A DNA stretch of 64,000 nucleotides, from positions 14,012,001-14,076,000 of the forward strand of contig OZ316894.1 of the NCBI GenBank assembly GCA_973895155.1. Direction: 5' to 3'. The notes beneath the pieces are model-generated. The model saw only the letters and a program-made list of their open reading frames with translations. It was not told the DNA's origin and searched no databases. The position numbers and the translations under genes were made by a program. Positions 44,734 to 56,089 of this stretch are shown here, one piece after another. Source of the DNA: Marsupella aquatica. Lineage: Eukaryota > Marchantiophyta. The first letter of the stretch is position 1, and the number at the start of each line of letters is the position of its first letter.

Positions 44734-47290
44734 ATCCCCTTCGCACGAGAACCCAATTTTACAAGATTTTTTTCCTAGGCCTCAACCCGACCAACCCATG
44801 ATGGCTTCTCTTCCTGCTTAATAACACACTATCGTAGAACTCTGCCAAGGTAGACTCCACAAATGTATGCCTGAATTTATTCCCCTTGAAGTCTCCCACA
44901 TTTAGTTGTAAACCAGTCGCTGCAAGTGTTTCTTAGTGAGACCCCCCGGAAGTAGAAACGCAATGTTTCTTCTTCTTCCTAATGCTCATGGCGTCCATGG
45001 GTGGAGCACTCACATCCTTTGGCGTTGCCAACCCTTCGGGTGGCTCCTCATCCTTTCCACCACTAATTTCACGAGAGGGCTCTGGTGTTGCAGTCCCAAC
45101 ATTACCCAAAACCAATCTCGCGTTTGATTTCTGAGACCCTGCTAGAGACACAATGTGGTCAATAATAGCGTTGGGCGCTAGCCAAAATAAACAATGGAAA
45201 AATACGCAGAAATGAACAAACAAACATAGGGACTCACTCTTTTTGGTCTCTTTTTGAGATCCACTTGGGGTTGTTTCTTGCTTGGCTTTTGCTCTTGGTT
45301 TTTGGCTCCTCGCAACTTGGACGACTTGTGTCTCATAAATCTGTTGAAGTTCTATTGCCAACCGATCAATCTCCAAATCGATCCCCTGCTTCATCTCCGA
45401 CAAAATATTTTTTGGATCTATATTTTGGGATAACTTGTGGAAAGCATCTTTCTCTGTATCATTGAATGGAATCAACAATGCAAAACCTCCCACCTTGCCA
45501 TCTTTCTTGGGGGAACCTTGCCTTTTGCTGGGTACATAGAGTACCCAAGAAAGTCTCTAGACGCTTCAAGACCTCGAATTGACAACGGCCCACTTTTGGA
45601 AGGCACCAGGATAGGCCCAAAAGTAGGTCGGGTCACTCCTCTCCATTTTCATATAATATTGATACAGATATTTCTTTGCTCTCTTATGGTTGACTTCACT
45701 CAAATCCTCAGTGTTAGCATACTTGGATTCCCAAATATTGTTGAAGAACTTGGCCCTTATGGAATCACTGTACTTTCTAAAATCCTCTAAAATCACAGCC
45801 CTCAACCCCCTCAACTTCTCAAAAGTAATGACCTCTCCAACCTGTGTTGTAAGACGTTGTTCTGTACACGAAGCCATAACTTCACTCAAACACGCCTCTA
45901 AGAGAGTAGTGGCTATGCCCTCAATTGTATTCCAAACATGCCAAGTGTGGCACCACTGCTTCATGGGGTCATCTGATACTCCAAAGGGATGGAAAAAATG
46001 TTTCCTTAACTTGGGAGTACAATGCGCAACAAGCAGCATCCCGGGGTCCTCACTTCTTTTCTTCTGACCCATCATGCGCGAATAAGTATAGGGTTTTTTT
46101 ATTGAGTTTAGGGAAATACTTTTAAATTTTTGTTGAAAAACATTTGGGTTATTTTAATCCAATTTTGAGAATTATAAGAATCATAGGGCTTTCCAAAATC
46201 AGATTTGGAAATATTCTTAGAATATTCTATTAAGTTAGGGGTAAAAAAATTTCATGAAAAAATGTTATTGACTTAAGTTTTAGGGTGCTTATTCCCCCAA
46301 AACTTTGTGCGTGATATGGGACACCTCTTGAATTGAGGCCCCCTAGAGTAGCATACTTTGGAATTTTGGATCTAATGCTGAATTGGCAGTGAACAAGCAA
46401 GCTCTATCCATCGTGCAGAATACAACGTCGGGGGCCTTCTCTGGTTTGAGTCAATCAAAAAGACTACATTTTGGCGCAAGTGTCCATGAAATCTTCAAAC
46501 TCTGGGCTCAGCAAGGAAGTGAGCTTCGGAGTTTCCACGGTCCACTCCTTAGCTCGCTCCTTAGTTGCTTCCTTCATCATCTGATTGTGACGAAGACCCG
46601 TCTCTTTGACAGACCATGGCGCACCGGAACTGTTGGCCTGGGTCTTCATCACCTGAAATTGTTGCGAGTACGACTTGATCTTATTTTCACACAAGATATA
46701 GACAAAGGCCTCCATCGGCATTTTTTTAGTAAACCACAAACCCTTTCGAGTTCCTTTCTGCGTCTTCTCAAATTTAGCATAATTTGTCTCGTCAATGATG
46801 GGTTTGTAATACTCAAGATCATGTGCCAAAATCCTCCTGATTCTGTCCACATCAAGAATCCAAGAAGACTCTACTATTGCTTGCCCCGTCCTGTGAAATT
46901 CAACACATTATAGCGCCTGGCGCTAACGTAAACACTACAACTTGAAAGAAAGGAGAATTTGTTCAAGGAAACCAAGGAACTTGTGCGTATCAGTCATTTG
47001 TGAAGGAGAACTCACTGGTTCACAATATGCATTGCTACTTCAATCTCGATGATAGATTCTTTCTCTCCTTTGAAAATTGTGCATTGCACTCAAGGATGAT
47101 ACTTTGGATTTTCTGGACTCTCGTTTGTAACTTGCGTCCACGAAAACGGTTGATGATTTCCATAAAAAACCGAGAACATTTTGTCCTTAAGGACCAGGAA
47201 TGCGGGGTCTGCTTCACATTCGGCTTCGAACAATTGGTTCTCCATAACCCAAATCGGATCCCAGTAACATTAGTTAACTAGACTCTTCAT
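44734..47290 (-). pseudogene. Unidentified minus-strand multi-exon element, 5' part
   Basis: Several exon-like frames on the minus strand follow each other. A short block at about 47240-47080 contains FYGNHQPFSWTQVTNE. An exon from 46890 to 46464 has LDVDRIRRILAHDLEYYKPI. A long block from about 46075 contains LRKHFFHPFGVSDDPMKQW and FFNNIWESKYANTEDL; it ends near 45570 and is followed by a Gln/Lys-rich block (45493-45238). A last exon spans 45138-44933 and ends KKKKHCVSTSGGSH. Acceptors (TTTCACAG at 46891, CTAGCAG at 45139) and a donor at 45237 are clean. The protein is not recognised. GC-rich words of the type TAGCGCC..GGCGCTA lie 21-46 bp upstream of two of the acceptors. The gene was cut by the Copia insertion and continues at 22088. 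Confidence 0.5.
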
Positions 47291-47294
47291 GAAG

Positions 47295-47490
47295 AGATAA
47301 CCCTCTTTGTATCCCATGAAGATAGTGCACTTAGTTGAGAACTTGGTGTGTGTGTGTGAGAGAGAGAATGAGAGCTTGGACCATAAAGGTATGGTGATGT
47401 ACAATTTTGTGTTTCTTTGAAGCTTTTGGTGCGGCCGTGGACGTAACCCGGAAGGGGTGAATCAATGTATCTTTGTGTCGGTGTACTCAT
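47295..47490 (+). repeat. Copia-type LTR fragment
   Basis: GCCGTGGACGTAACCCGGAA, followed by GGGTGAATCAATGTATCTTTG, is the diverged equivalent of the GTGGACGTAGCC...GGTGAACCACGTATCTC block in the window's Copia LTRs. A short (TG)n(AG)n microsatellite lies at 47346-47369. No ends could be set. Confidence 0.45.
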
Positions 47491-47964
47491 GTGCTATGTG
47501 TTGCAAGTCTTGGAGATGTCATGTTGTCCGTTTTGATCCTACAAGGCTGGTGCCTACAATGATGATTGTTAAATTGTCTATCTGATCTAGTGCTTAAAGG
47601 ATAGGAAGAGATCCTCTTGCCAAGAGTGGGGGGCCTTCTACAACTCAAATTCCCTACAAATAGTAACATTCATCAAGTATAGTTAGGCCCAAATAACACT
47701 AACTCTTTTTATGGAAAAAACATCTACCTCATCTTTTACTTGAACAAACAGCAAAAATTTAACAAGAGAGACTACCTGGATGAAGCACTCTGTGCACCAT
47801 GGTTGCAGAGGGTTAGTCTGTAGTTTGCAGGACATGTGAGCCTTAGCCTTATCTTGAATATCCATCTACAAATGCGCACGACAACCTGTCACTCCATTAT
47901 CTTCTGCAGATGGCCAATTTCTTGTCATAACCTGGCTAAACCAGCCATGAACTTTGGTAGGAAC
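47491..47964. other. Non-coding interval
   Basis: No gene or complete repeat is apparent. The last 8 bp are the left target duplication of the hAT-like element. Confidence 0.4.
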
Positions 47965-48790
47965 CAGTGTTGGGTGGGTATAGAGTTTTCCTTCTACCAT
48001 CCAGGTAAAGGTCTAGTGGACATCCCTGGCAGGCAAGGTATGCTATTACATTGGTATATAAAATCCCCCCAAAATTTCAAAATTTAGAGGTTTATTACAA
48101 AAAATTCTCAGATTGTAGACTGGGTATAGGTATAGAATTTAGGATGGGCTATACTAGGGTAATAAGGGTATAGGTAAAGGTAAGTAGATTAATAGCAATG
48201 TCCAACGCAAAATTTGAACATGAACACAAATATGTTATCAAGAAAAGTATCAGAAATTCTTAGCCGAATTACTAGGAGAAATTGGACAGAAATTTGATCA
48301 GAAACTTGTAGACAGAAATCCAACCGAAATCATACATTTTAACTCTCACTTTGTGCAAAAGCCATCAACCTGCTGTCAGCCTCCCCTTGCCAAGTCAAAT
48401 TAATTTCTACAAGACCACATGAAGGCTCTTCAAACCCTTAATACACCTAAATTCTATGAGTTTTTGTATTTTTGTGATAGAGTGATTGAGAGAAAGGCGC
48501 CTCCCCTATTCATTCCCTAACCCATTACACCTACCTTTTTTTTTCTTCTTCATAAATCAAATCTGTTGTATACCTCCCTCTCTATATGGGAGGTATAGGT
48601 ATTAAAACATGTATAGCAAAATCTGTTGTATCTGTTGTCAGGCCAGGTATAGAGGCCGCTATAAGAAGAGCAAATACCTGTCAGGTAAGGTATTGCACAC
48701 CAAATTAAATACCTGCCAAGTAAGGTATTGTAATACCTTATGCTATACTGGATGCTATACCTTGCCGCAATAATATACTCGCCAACACTG
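47965..48790. mobile_element. hAT-type non-autonomous element, 826 bp
   Basis: Begins CAGTGTTGGGTGGGTATA and ends TATACTCGCCAACACTG, an imperfect inverted repeat of about 17 bp. It is flanked by a perfect 8-bp duplication GTAGGAAC at 47957-47964 and 48791-48798. The CAGTGTT terminus and 8-bp duplication are the signature of hAT elements. No transposase frame. Internal words of the GGTAT(A/T)G type are repeated in both orientations near the right end (48590-48770). Confidence 0.88.
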
Positions 48791-48798
48791 GTAGGAAC

Positions 48799-49925
48799 CC
48801 CAAAGGCCCCTCTTCCCCCTGGGAGTTTTCCTTTTTCTGTTGTTGCGGTGCTTGCTTATCTATAAGGTTTTTGCAGAATTCTTAAGAAACACTCAAAAAA
48901 ATTCCAAAGGATTTTCTTGTCTAACTTTCTCAAGGATTTAGAGTCAAGCATGACATCCAGGGCATTATAGGCATGAGGCCAGCATGGTGATTTCGTGAAG
49001 GAACTAGAACCTTTCTGAGCAGCCACGACCTTGGTAAACAAATTGACACAGACAAGGCCGATATGCGAGCCACATGTGATGTGATAACAAATAAACTACA
49101 TCCAATTAGTCAAAAGTCGTTTATAACTAGCAGGGAAATAGATCTCATCCTTGGTGAACAAGTCAACAAAACAAGGGCGCCATATGAAGACGCTTCAACC
49201 ATTTTGTGCTGCACCCTTGCAGGGGATTTACCCAAATTACACTTCCTTTACACCCGTCAAAGAAGCTAGTAGCTTACTGAAGTCCATCAGACGCAATAGA
49301 GTCCAGAATTTTTTTTTAATTGAAAATTTTCAGAAATATGAAGCTTAGTTCCCAAGCCTATTTCGCTTGGCCCTGCAGTAAGTAACGCATGTCACTAAGA
49401 CTGCCAGGAAGTCTAGAATTTTATTTTCTTTTTCTGAAAAAAATTAATTCATACAAAACAAGGGAAGTACAATCCTTGTTTACAGCCGAATTGTCAGGGA
49501 GGTACTAGGACAGCAAAAAAAACAAATCTTCAGATTCAGGAGAAGTTGCCATTCATAGGCCCAAGATGCTTCACCTGGAGGTATCACAAGGCAGTAGATA
49601 TTTTCAATCGTCGTTTATCCAACCACTATTTCTAACAGGAACAACCTGTCTGTGTCAGCTGCCAATCCAGGGAGGGAGGCTCAAAATTTATGGACTTTGG
49701 CTAGAGGTGAGGGGCGGATATACAACTAACGACGCTTGATCAGGCATTTTGTCTTGCTTGCCACATGATATAATCTGTCAGCAAAACCCCGATGCAGAAG
49801 GAAGGTCAAAGAGCTTCGCAGAAGCACCAGGGCGGTCGGAGACTACTCACAACATCCAGAACTTAAGAATGAGGGATGATACCAAACCTGTCACCCAGAT
49901 CCTGAAGGAAGTAGGCAGGACGAAG
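48799..49925. other. Downstream region of the phospholipase D gene
   Basis: No gene is supported. The part next to 49926 should hold the 3' untranslated region and polyadenylation signal of the minus-strand gene. No specific signal is claimed. Confidence 0.4.
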
Positions 49926-52900
49926 TTATGTGGTCAAGTTATCGGGCAACTGGGTATCGGTACCCATAATCTTGCCTCCAACATCAGGAAAATATTCATG
50001 GCCATCTAGATGTGTGACTTGGCCTTCTAAAGTGACATGATATGGATATAGCAGAAGATGGCCTCTCAGATCTGTGACTTCATCTGCTACATATTGTTCC
50101 CAGTACTTTTCTGCTTCTTCATTAACCTTGTGCACACACTCCAAGCTTGAAGGGTCCTCGAATGATTGATCAAGAAATGCCAAATGCTCCGCCCACAATC
50201 CCATCCGGTATCCATATATCTGGGTAACACAATAGCACATTTTAGGATCAGCGAGAACCACAAAAGTCGAGCTAACTTCATGCCACTTTGTTCACAACTT
50301 ATTAGGCAAGACAGCAATATCCTGTCCTGTTGTTAAGCTATTATATAGGCATTGCGGGGATAATTACTTTACGCTGGAAACAGCCAAACACATCAACCGA
50401 GCAAACCTGGCCCCGTGGATGCTTCAATGATTGTGCCCAAGAGTGGTGAGGTTGATATGCTCCCATTGCTATCTCAGTATCACGTGACCCGTCCATGGAT
50501 CGCTGATTGATGTTTGCCGATCCTAGAATAACATATTCATCATCGACGATCATACCTTTTGAATGAATGTAAATCATAAAGCGTCTTGTCTTATGCACTA
50601 TACCCTGCAAAATCAGGGGTATCCATTGGCTTGAGTATGTGTTCAGCCACCAGTATGTCAAGGAAACACACATCTATTTACCCCCCTTTTGCTAGGGCAG
50701 AGATGCAATATCAAAAATCACAATCCATTTAAAGTGCGTAAATTCTCCAGCATACCTTTTCAAGAGACAGGACGTACAAAGCAGGAAGTAACAAAAAGGG
50801 GAAAAAGGACACAGATGAGTAGAGAAAGCTTGTAGTAGCGCGATCACCTGCTTGGAATTTGGATCGGGTGGCTTTGCCGGAGATGGATCTGAGTCACTTT
50901 TTGTCTCACGATTGGCCAGGCAGTAAAAGTTAAGATAGTCCCTCGGATGGCTGCCTTCCAAACCTTTGTCACGTATGGCATCAGCAATTATTGTGTACAT
51001 CATCTGAACGGTCTGGGCCTGTACATGGAAGACACGAAACAAAAAAATTGGAAACCTAGACAGTGATATGGGTCAACTTCTGAGCTCCGCTTCATAATGT
51101 TCATCCAACAATAAAATGCTATCCATGTACTTCTATCGATGATAAAGTTTTATCATCGACTTCAGCCAAAACCTCTTGAACAACAGTTGCACTTGGCTTT
51201 AGGCTCCTCCAAACAGATTCTTTCTTCAGAAGAACCATCCAAGACACGTCCATCGCATCCACGCAAGAGAAAGGATCGAATAGGCCCTCACCTGAAAGTA
51301 CAGAATCTCTTGCACAGACGAGCTGTCGGGAGGACCTTCTGGCCACATAGGGATTAGAATGTATGCAGCAAATCTTTCACCAGCTTTGATCTTCTTTGCG
51401 ATCTTGAGAGCAATCTCCATGGGTATCAAATGATCTGCACCTGCAAGAGCCATGGCCAGCACACAGTACGAATTGTGCTGATATGAGACACCTCCATACA
51501 AAGGACACAGTAAAACAGAAAGAAAAAGGAATAAAGGTGCATCCTTCACCAGAACAAAGATTCCAAAAAGACCGTTCGAATCACACTTCAAATTTAAACA
51601 ATTCACAACAGAAGCAGGAAAGAAAAAGTGGGGGCAGTAATGACACTGGAAAATTCTGTGGATGATGTTAGAGAAAAGTATCCAATATAAAAGTTTGAAA
51701 ATTACCAGCATTTTTATAGTCAGGCCATCCATATGATGAGCCAAGAAAGTACTGGTTTTCAATGTAAATGAAATGCTGGGCTCCTCGAATAGCTTTGATG
51801 TAGGCTGTCTGTATACTCACATCAACAGCAATGTTTTTCCTCCAAACTAGATTCTGAAAGAAGTCAAACCAAATTTATTTGTCAGTCTTTGTACGAAGCT
51901 ACTCTCCAGCAAAGTACTTACAGACAATCCATTCACATCAGATCCATTTACAATACTAGAATGAACGACTTAGCGATCAACTTAGAAGTTCCCCAAATAA
52001 CATTTGAAATACTGAAGTAGTAAGTAATAAAGGAGCCATCTATAGAGCTGGAACCTCGAGGAGCGCTCTTTTGTTCAGAAATACAAATGGTGCTGCGAGA
52101 ACATCAGTGGTTTCTTCAGGCATTCCGAGAGCTCCGGATGGCAACCGGAATACTAAAAATATTTAATTACAGAGAACGGATGACAATTCATTGAGAGCAT
52201 GTACCTGCTTCTCTGCATCCTGCACTGTTTTTGGAAAACCCTTTGCAGACCCAGAGTCAATCGAACGAAAAACCTGAAAGCACCATGAAATATTTACTTT
52301 GAGTGACATCACAGTCATAAGCGGCACTTTATTATCATGCAACTTTAGTATAACACAGATCACTTTAGGTCCTCCAACTCTCCCTCTGCAGCCCCTCGAT
52401 CTCTAAGATATATGACACAAAAGCACATCCATTTGCTAAGAGGTGCCATAAACCTCGCCCGTTATTTGAGAAGAAGTTTGCCTTAAATATCACTCCAAGC
52501 AACATCTAACTCCGGTTTAGTGACCTTGTGTATCGAGATTTCAATAGTAGGAGGTTATCCCTACACCACCTTACTTTTAACTCTGTGGTCTCACTCTTAA
52601 CCATTATGTACAAGGACGAACATTTGCGTCCCGACCATTCCGCATCTTAAAGCCACTTGTCTTGGAAAATAAGAAAATACCTGTACATGCCACGTTTCCG
52701 GATCGTCATCTTCTGTGACCATAAGATGGCCATCACCCTGGGGTGGGGAATCCTTTGAAGGCCCAAGAATCCAGGAGATTCGTCCGATTTCTATCAGCTC
52801 GTCATCATGCCATCTCGTTGCTTTCTTCCACCGTTGTTCGAAGTTTGTGAGAACATCATATGCAGCAGGGCCATCGATCTTGCAATGAAGATCATGCCAA

Positions 52901-55654
52901 GGTTGCCTTGGACCCCCGCTGTCTTCAGCCGTCTACAACATGAAGTAGAAGTGTGAGTTGTATAAGAGTCTAAATCTTCATGAATTACTACACAACTGAT
53001 GGCCTGCATGAAGTGGCGGCTGCACAGCACATACACCTATTCTCTCCAGAACATCGAAGCAAAACCTTGCACTCTCCAGAAACTTTCTCTCAGTTATAAT
53101 GCCTACCGAAAAAGTCGGTTGGTGATAGTCACCCTTGTAAGTTGTCTCCATATCTTTAAATAGAGGATGACCTGGAGTATCATAGCGTCCGTCACATAGA
53201 TCCAATCCACCGAGAAATGAAGTCAGCTTCCGAGTATTCCCAGGCCCTTGAGAATCAACAATGCAAATCTTTTGATGGTGTGTATATAGTGTCCCAACTA
53301 CCTGCGAAAGCGGTAACAGTTGCACTTTAAGATACTCAAACGTCATGTATTTCCTAGACTTTGCCGCTGGGTGACACGATTTGGGACCAAGCTTGTCCCA
53401 GGTTCCATTCAGTTCTGCCTAAGCAGCTGTTGCAGAGTTAGTAGGTTCATAACAATTCATACTGAACTTACGGATAACCTACTGACTTGTGGCCGTCCAA
53501 CTGTTATCAGCACGCAAACTACCTAATAATAATCTGTTTGTGGCCAAAACTAATACTTCTGGACGGCACCAAACGAAATGACAACGAATCTATTCCACAA
53601 TTCTGACAAAGATTCCATAAGACGAATTGCTTCATTCCATCATTAACACCCAAAGGCCCGTTCCAAGCATGCCTCGCCTACTCCGGCGTTACTACAGCTA
53701 ACTAGAGCAACCTAGACACAAAAAAGTGGTCTGATTGAGTTCATGTAAACTTCCAGCATAAGCAAACTCACATACGCAAACCGATACAGCTCGTTTTCTC
53801 AGACCACGAATTTGTTTTGCCCCACAGCATGCTACGAAGTGTAACCTAAGCAAAGTCGAGACACAGGGCAAGGCGCATCAGAAGGACGAACCTGCTGACG
53901 AAACCAGCTTAGCTTACTGTCACCGTACCTCGGAGCCAGAACACACCTCACAGCTGAATGTCTGAAGTATTTTTTTGTCTCTTCATCGTGAGTTCCCATC
54001 ACACCCTCCTGTGTCCCACGATGAACAATTTTAAGAGCATTCCATTCCCGCTAAACGTCGGGAGGTACATAAATTGGAGCAATTTCATCTCTTAAGACAC
54101 TTCTGAGCTGTGGGACTTATTAATGCAATTTGGACCCATGATCATATCTATGAGTCTTGATTTCTTAGCTTGGCCTTCATGACCAGATCATTTGTGATTC
54201 GCACCCTCAACCTTCAGAAATCATTTCTCCCCAAACAGGCGTCGCAGCTTGGATAGGAGGCATCGTTCTCCATGTGTAATGATGCGTGCCGTGTGGCTAA
54301 TTTATCTTGACACAACTGTTTCTCAAACAAAGCTCTGAAAAGACTCATGCGACTCAAATCTACCTGTACAACTAAATGGACAGCCTACATTCCATACTGC
54401 CAATGCTAACACCGCGACCGTGCATAACAAGAGTTCACCTACTACTGGTTTAACTCATGGGGACCTTCTGCGGGTAACTTGAAATTGAAATCGCAACCCA
54501 GTCACGTTCCATGTCACAGTCCGTCTTCAACTGCAATCTGGTCGATGCATTCACATATGATTGGAAACTCCCCAAACAGCCTATTCAACAATGGCTACTG
54601 TCCGAGAACTGTTCAAACACTGTAAACGAAATAGAGAGGGAAGATCGAGAAAAACCGTCTTAATCAAAGCTTTGTTGTGTGAAGTCTTGTCATCCCACAC
54701 CAAAAGCAGCACTCGAACTCCCTCTTTGGACTTCCTTTTCAAAAGCTCGCCCAGGGTCAGATCCCCCCCATCGGGAATTTTCTTGCTGTAGGTGTCACGC
54801 ATCAATGAGATCTGGGTATAAATGGACCAGCCCGCAATATATACTAAGTGGTGTGCTTCCAATATTGCCGTACAGATGTCTTCCCAGCATTTGCGGTGTT
54901 GAAATATTTTGCCATTATCAAGAGTGAAGTTCGGAAGAGTTCCATCTTCGACATGCGCATCGTGGTACAACTCAATTTTGCCTCCTTTCCTAAGAGGAAA
55001 ATAAGTATTAGGAGTACCATAGTAGTCCGGTCCAGCACTCACGACGTTTCTGTATAAGGGATTTAGGTCGACTGGAACGTACGCAACCTTAAGTCTCAGT
55101 TGGGCACCAGGACGAACAACCTTTCCATTTAATACAACATCATACCATCCCTCCACGGGATCCCCTCTGACGACATTCTCGGCCGGTAATTCCACATTTC
55201 CAATGAGCTGAGCTCCCATGAGATCATTGTCCTTAATGCTAAAGACAATTTCCGAAACGAAGTGTGCCACAGGTATGACAAAGTGCTCATTCCAGACTGG
55301 ATCCTGATTGTTCGTAATGACACGAGTCCTCGCTAACCTGGCTCCAGCGAGGATCACAGAGGCATACGGGTCGCTCGTGATAACTTTGCTCCGATGGTGT
55401 GACCTCGCGTCTTGGCTGTTGTCGGCCTTCCGAAAAGGTGCTTTGCACACATCGAATACTGAGAACACCTGCCGCAGTTTTTCCGAGAAGAGGTCCATGT
55501 TTGGCAAGCATTTGGCCTGATAGAGCCACACATCGAGGGATCCATGTAGTAGAATTTTTTCTTGCGACCTCAATATCGATGGCCTCTCCTCGAGTGGCAC
55601 ATCTTGCAGCTGCGGAGCGCCGTTCGCGTCATGTTGGTAATTACGATCTTCCAT
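49926..55654 (-). CDS. PLD: Phospholipase D, C2 type (delta/beta-like)
   Basis: Hydrolyses membrane phospholipids to phosphatidic acid, a plant stress and cytoskeleton signal. Ten GT-AG exons: 55654-54656, 54008-53892, 53301-53107, 52932-52681, 52273-52205, 51853-51706, 51440-51292, 51018-50848, 50604-50407 and 50219-49926. The phases agree throughout and give 863 aa, the family's usual size. A C2 domain (about 30-165) has [20 protein letters not shown] and [11 protein letters not shown]. The first HKD motif is HHQKICIVD (His381, Lys383, Asp388) and the second is [10 protein letters not shown] (His714, Lys716, Asp721), followed by [20 protein letters not shown]. The C-terminus ends LPDNLTT, typical of C2-PLDs. 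The closest plant type from memory is PLD delta. No lesion. Exons 6 and 7 share a split Gly codon; all other introns are phase 0. Confidence 0.95.
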
Positions 55655-55985
55655 TTCTGGTTCCCGATCCGATCGAGATCGGGAATTCGGGATCGACAGC
55701 CGTTTGGCTAGCTCGTCGCGCCGCTAGACGCAGCGAGAGAAGTACTGCGGATGAAACTAGCCACTTGCTCGGGAAGTGCATGTGCTTGAATTAAGGTTCG
55801 GTCGGCTGGAATACACTACTATGCTCCAAATGGATCGTCGATTGCCTGACGGAAATGACCAGGAAGGACTAAACAGACTGTAAAGGCACTATTTCTCCCA
55901 CACCTTATTGACAGCTCCATTCCAGCTAGCCCCATCGTGCCTTCCCCATAGCCTACGAGAATGTTCCCCGAAAACTCTACTTGAC

Positions 55986-55993
55986 TATATATA
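55986..55993 (-). promoter_or_regulatory. TATA box of the phospholipase D gene
   Basis: TATATATA on the minus strand, about 330 bp upstream of the start codon. A start of transcription about 30 bp downstream would leave a leader of roughly 300 bp. The only strong TATA-like word in the proximal upstream region. Confidence 0.55.
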
Positions 55994-56089
55994 CTCCACA
56001 GCACCGCAAAAACTCCAATGTATGCGATGTGCTAACCCTCCCTTAGTGCTGGCAAGATGATAGAAAAGTGTACCCACATTTGTTGTGTA

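Noticed and set aside
53892-54656. Read-through of the first phospholipase D exon into VFLDLPSLF
   Set aside because: The conserved reading continues after a GT donor at 54655 and an AG acceptor at 54009, so the read-through is intronic.
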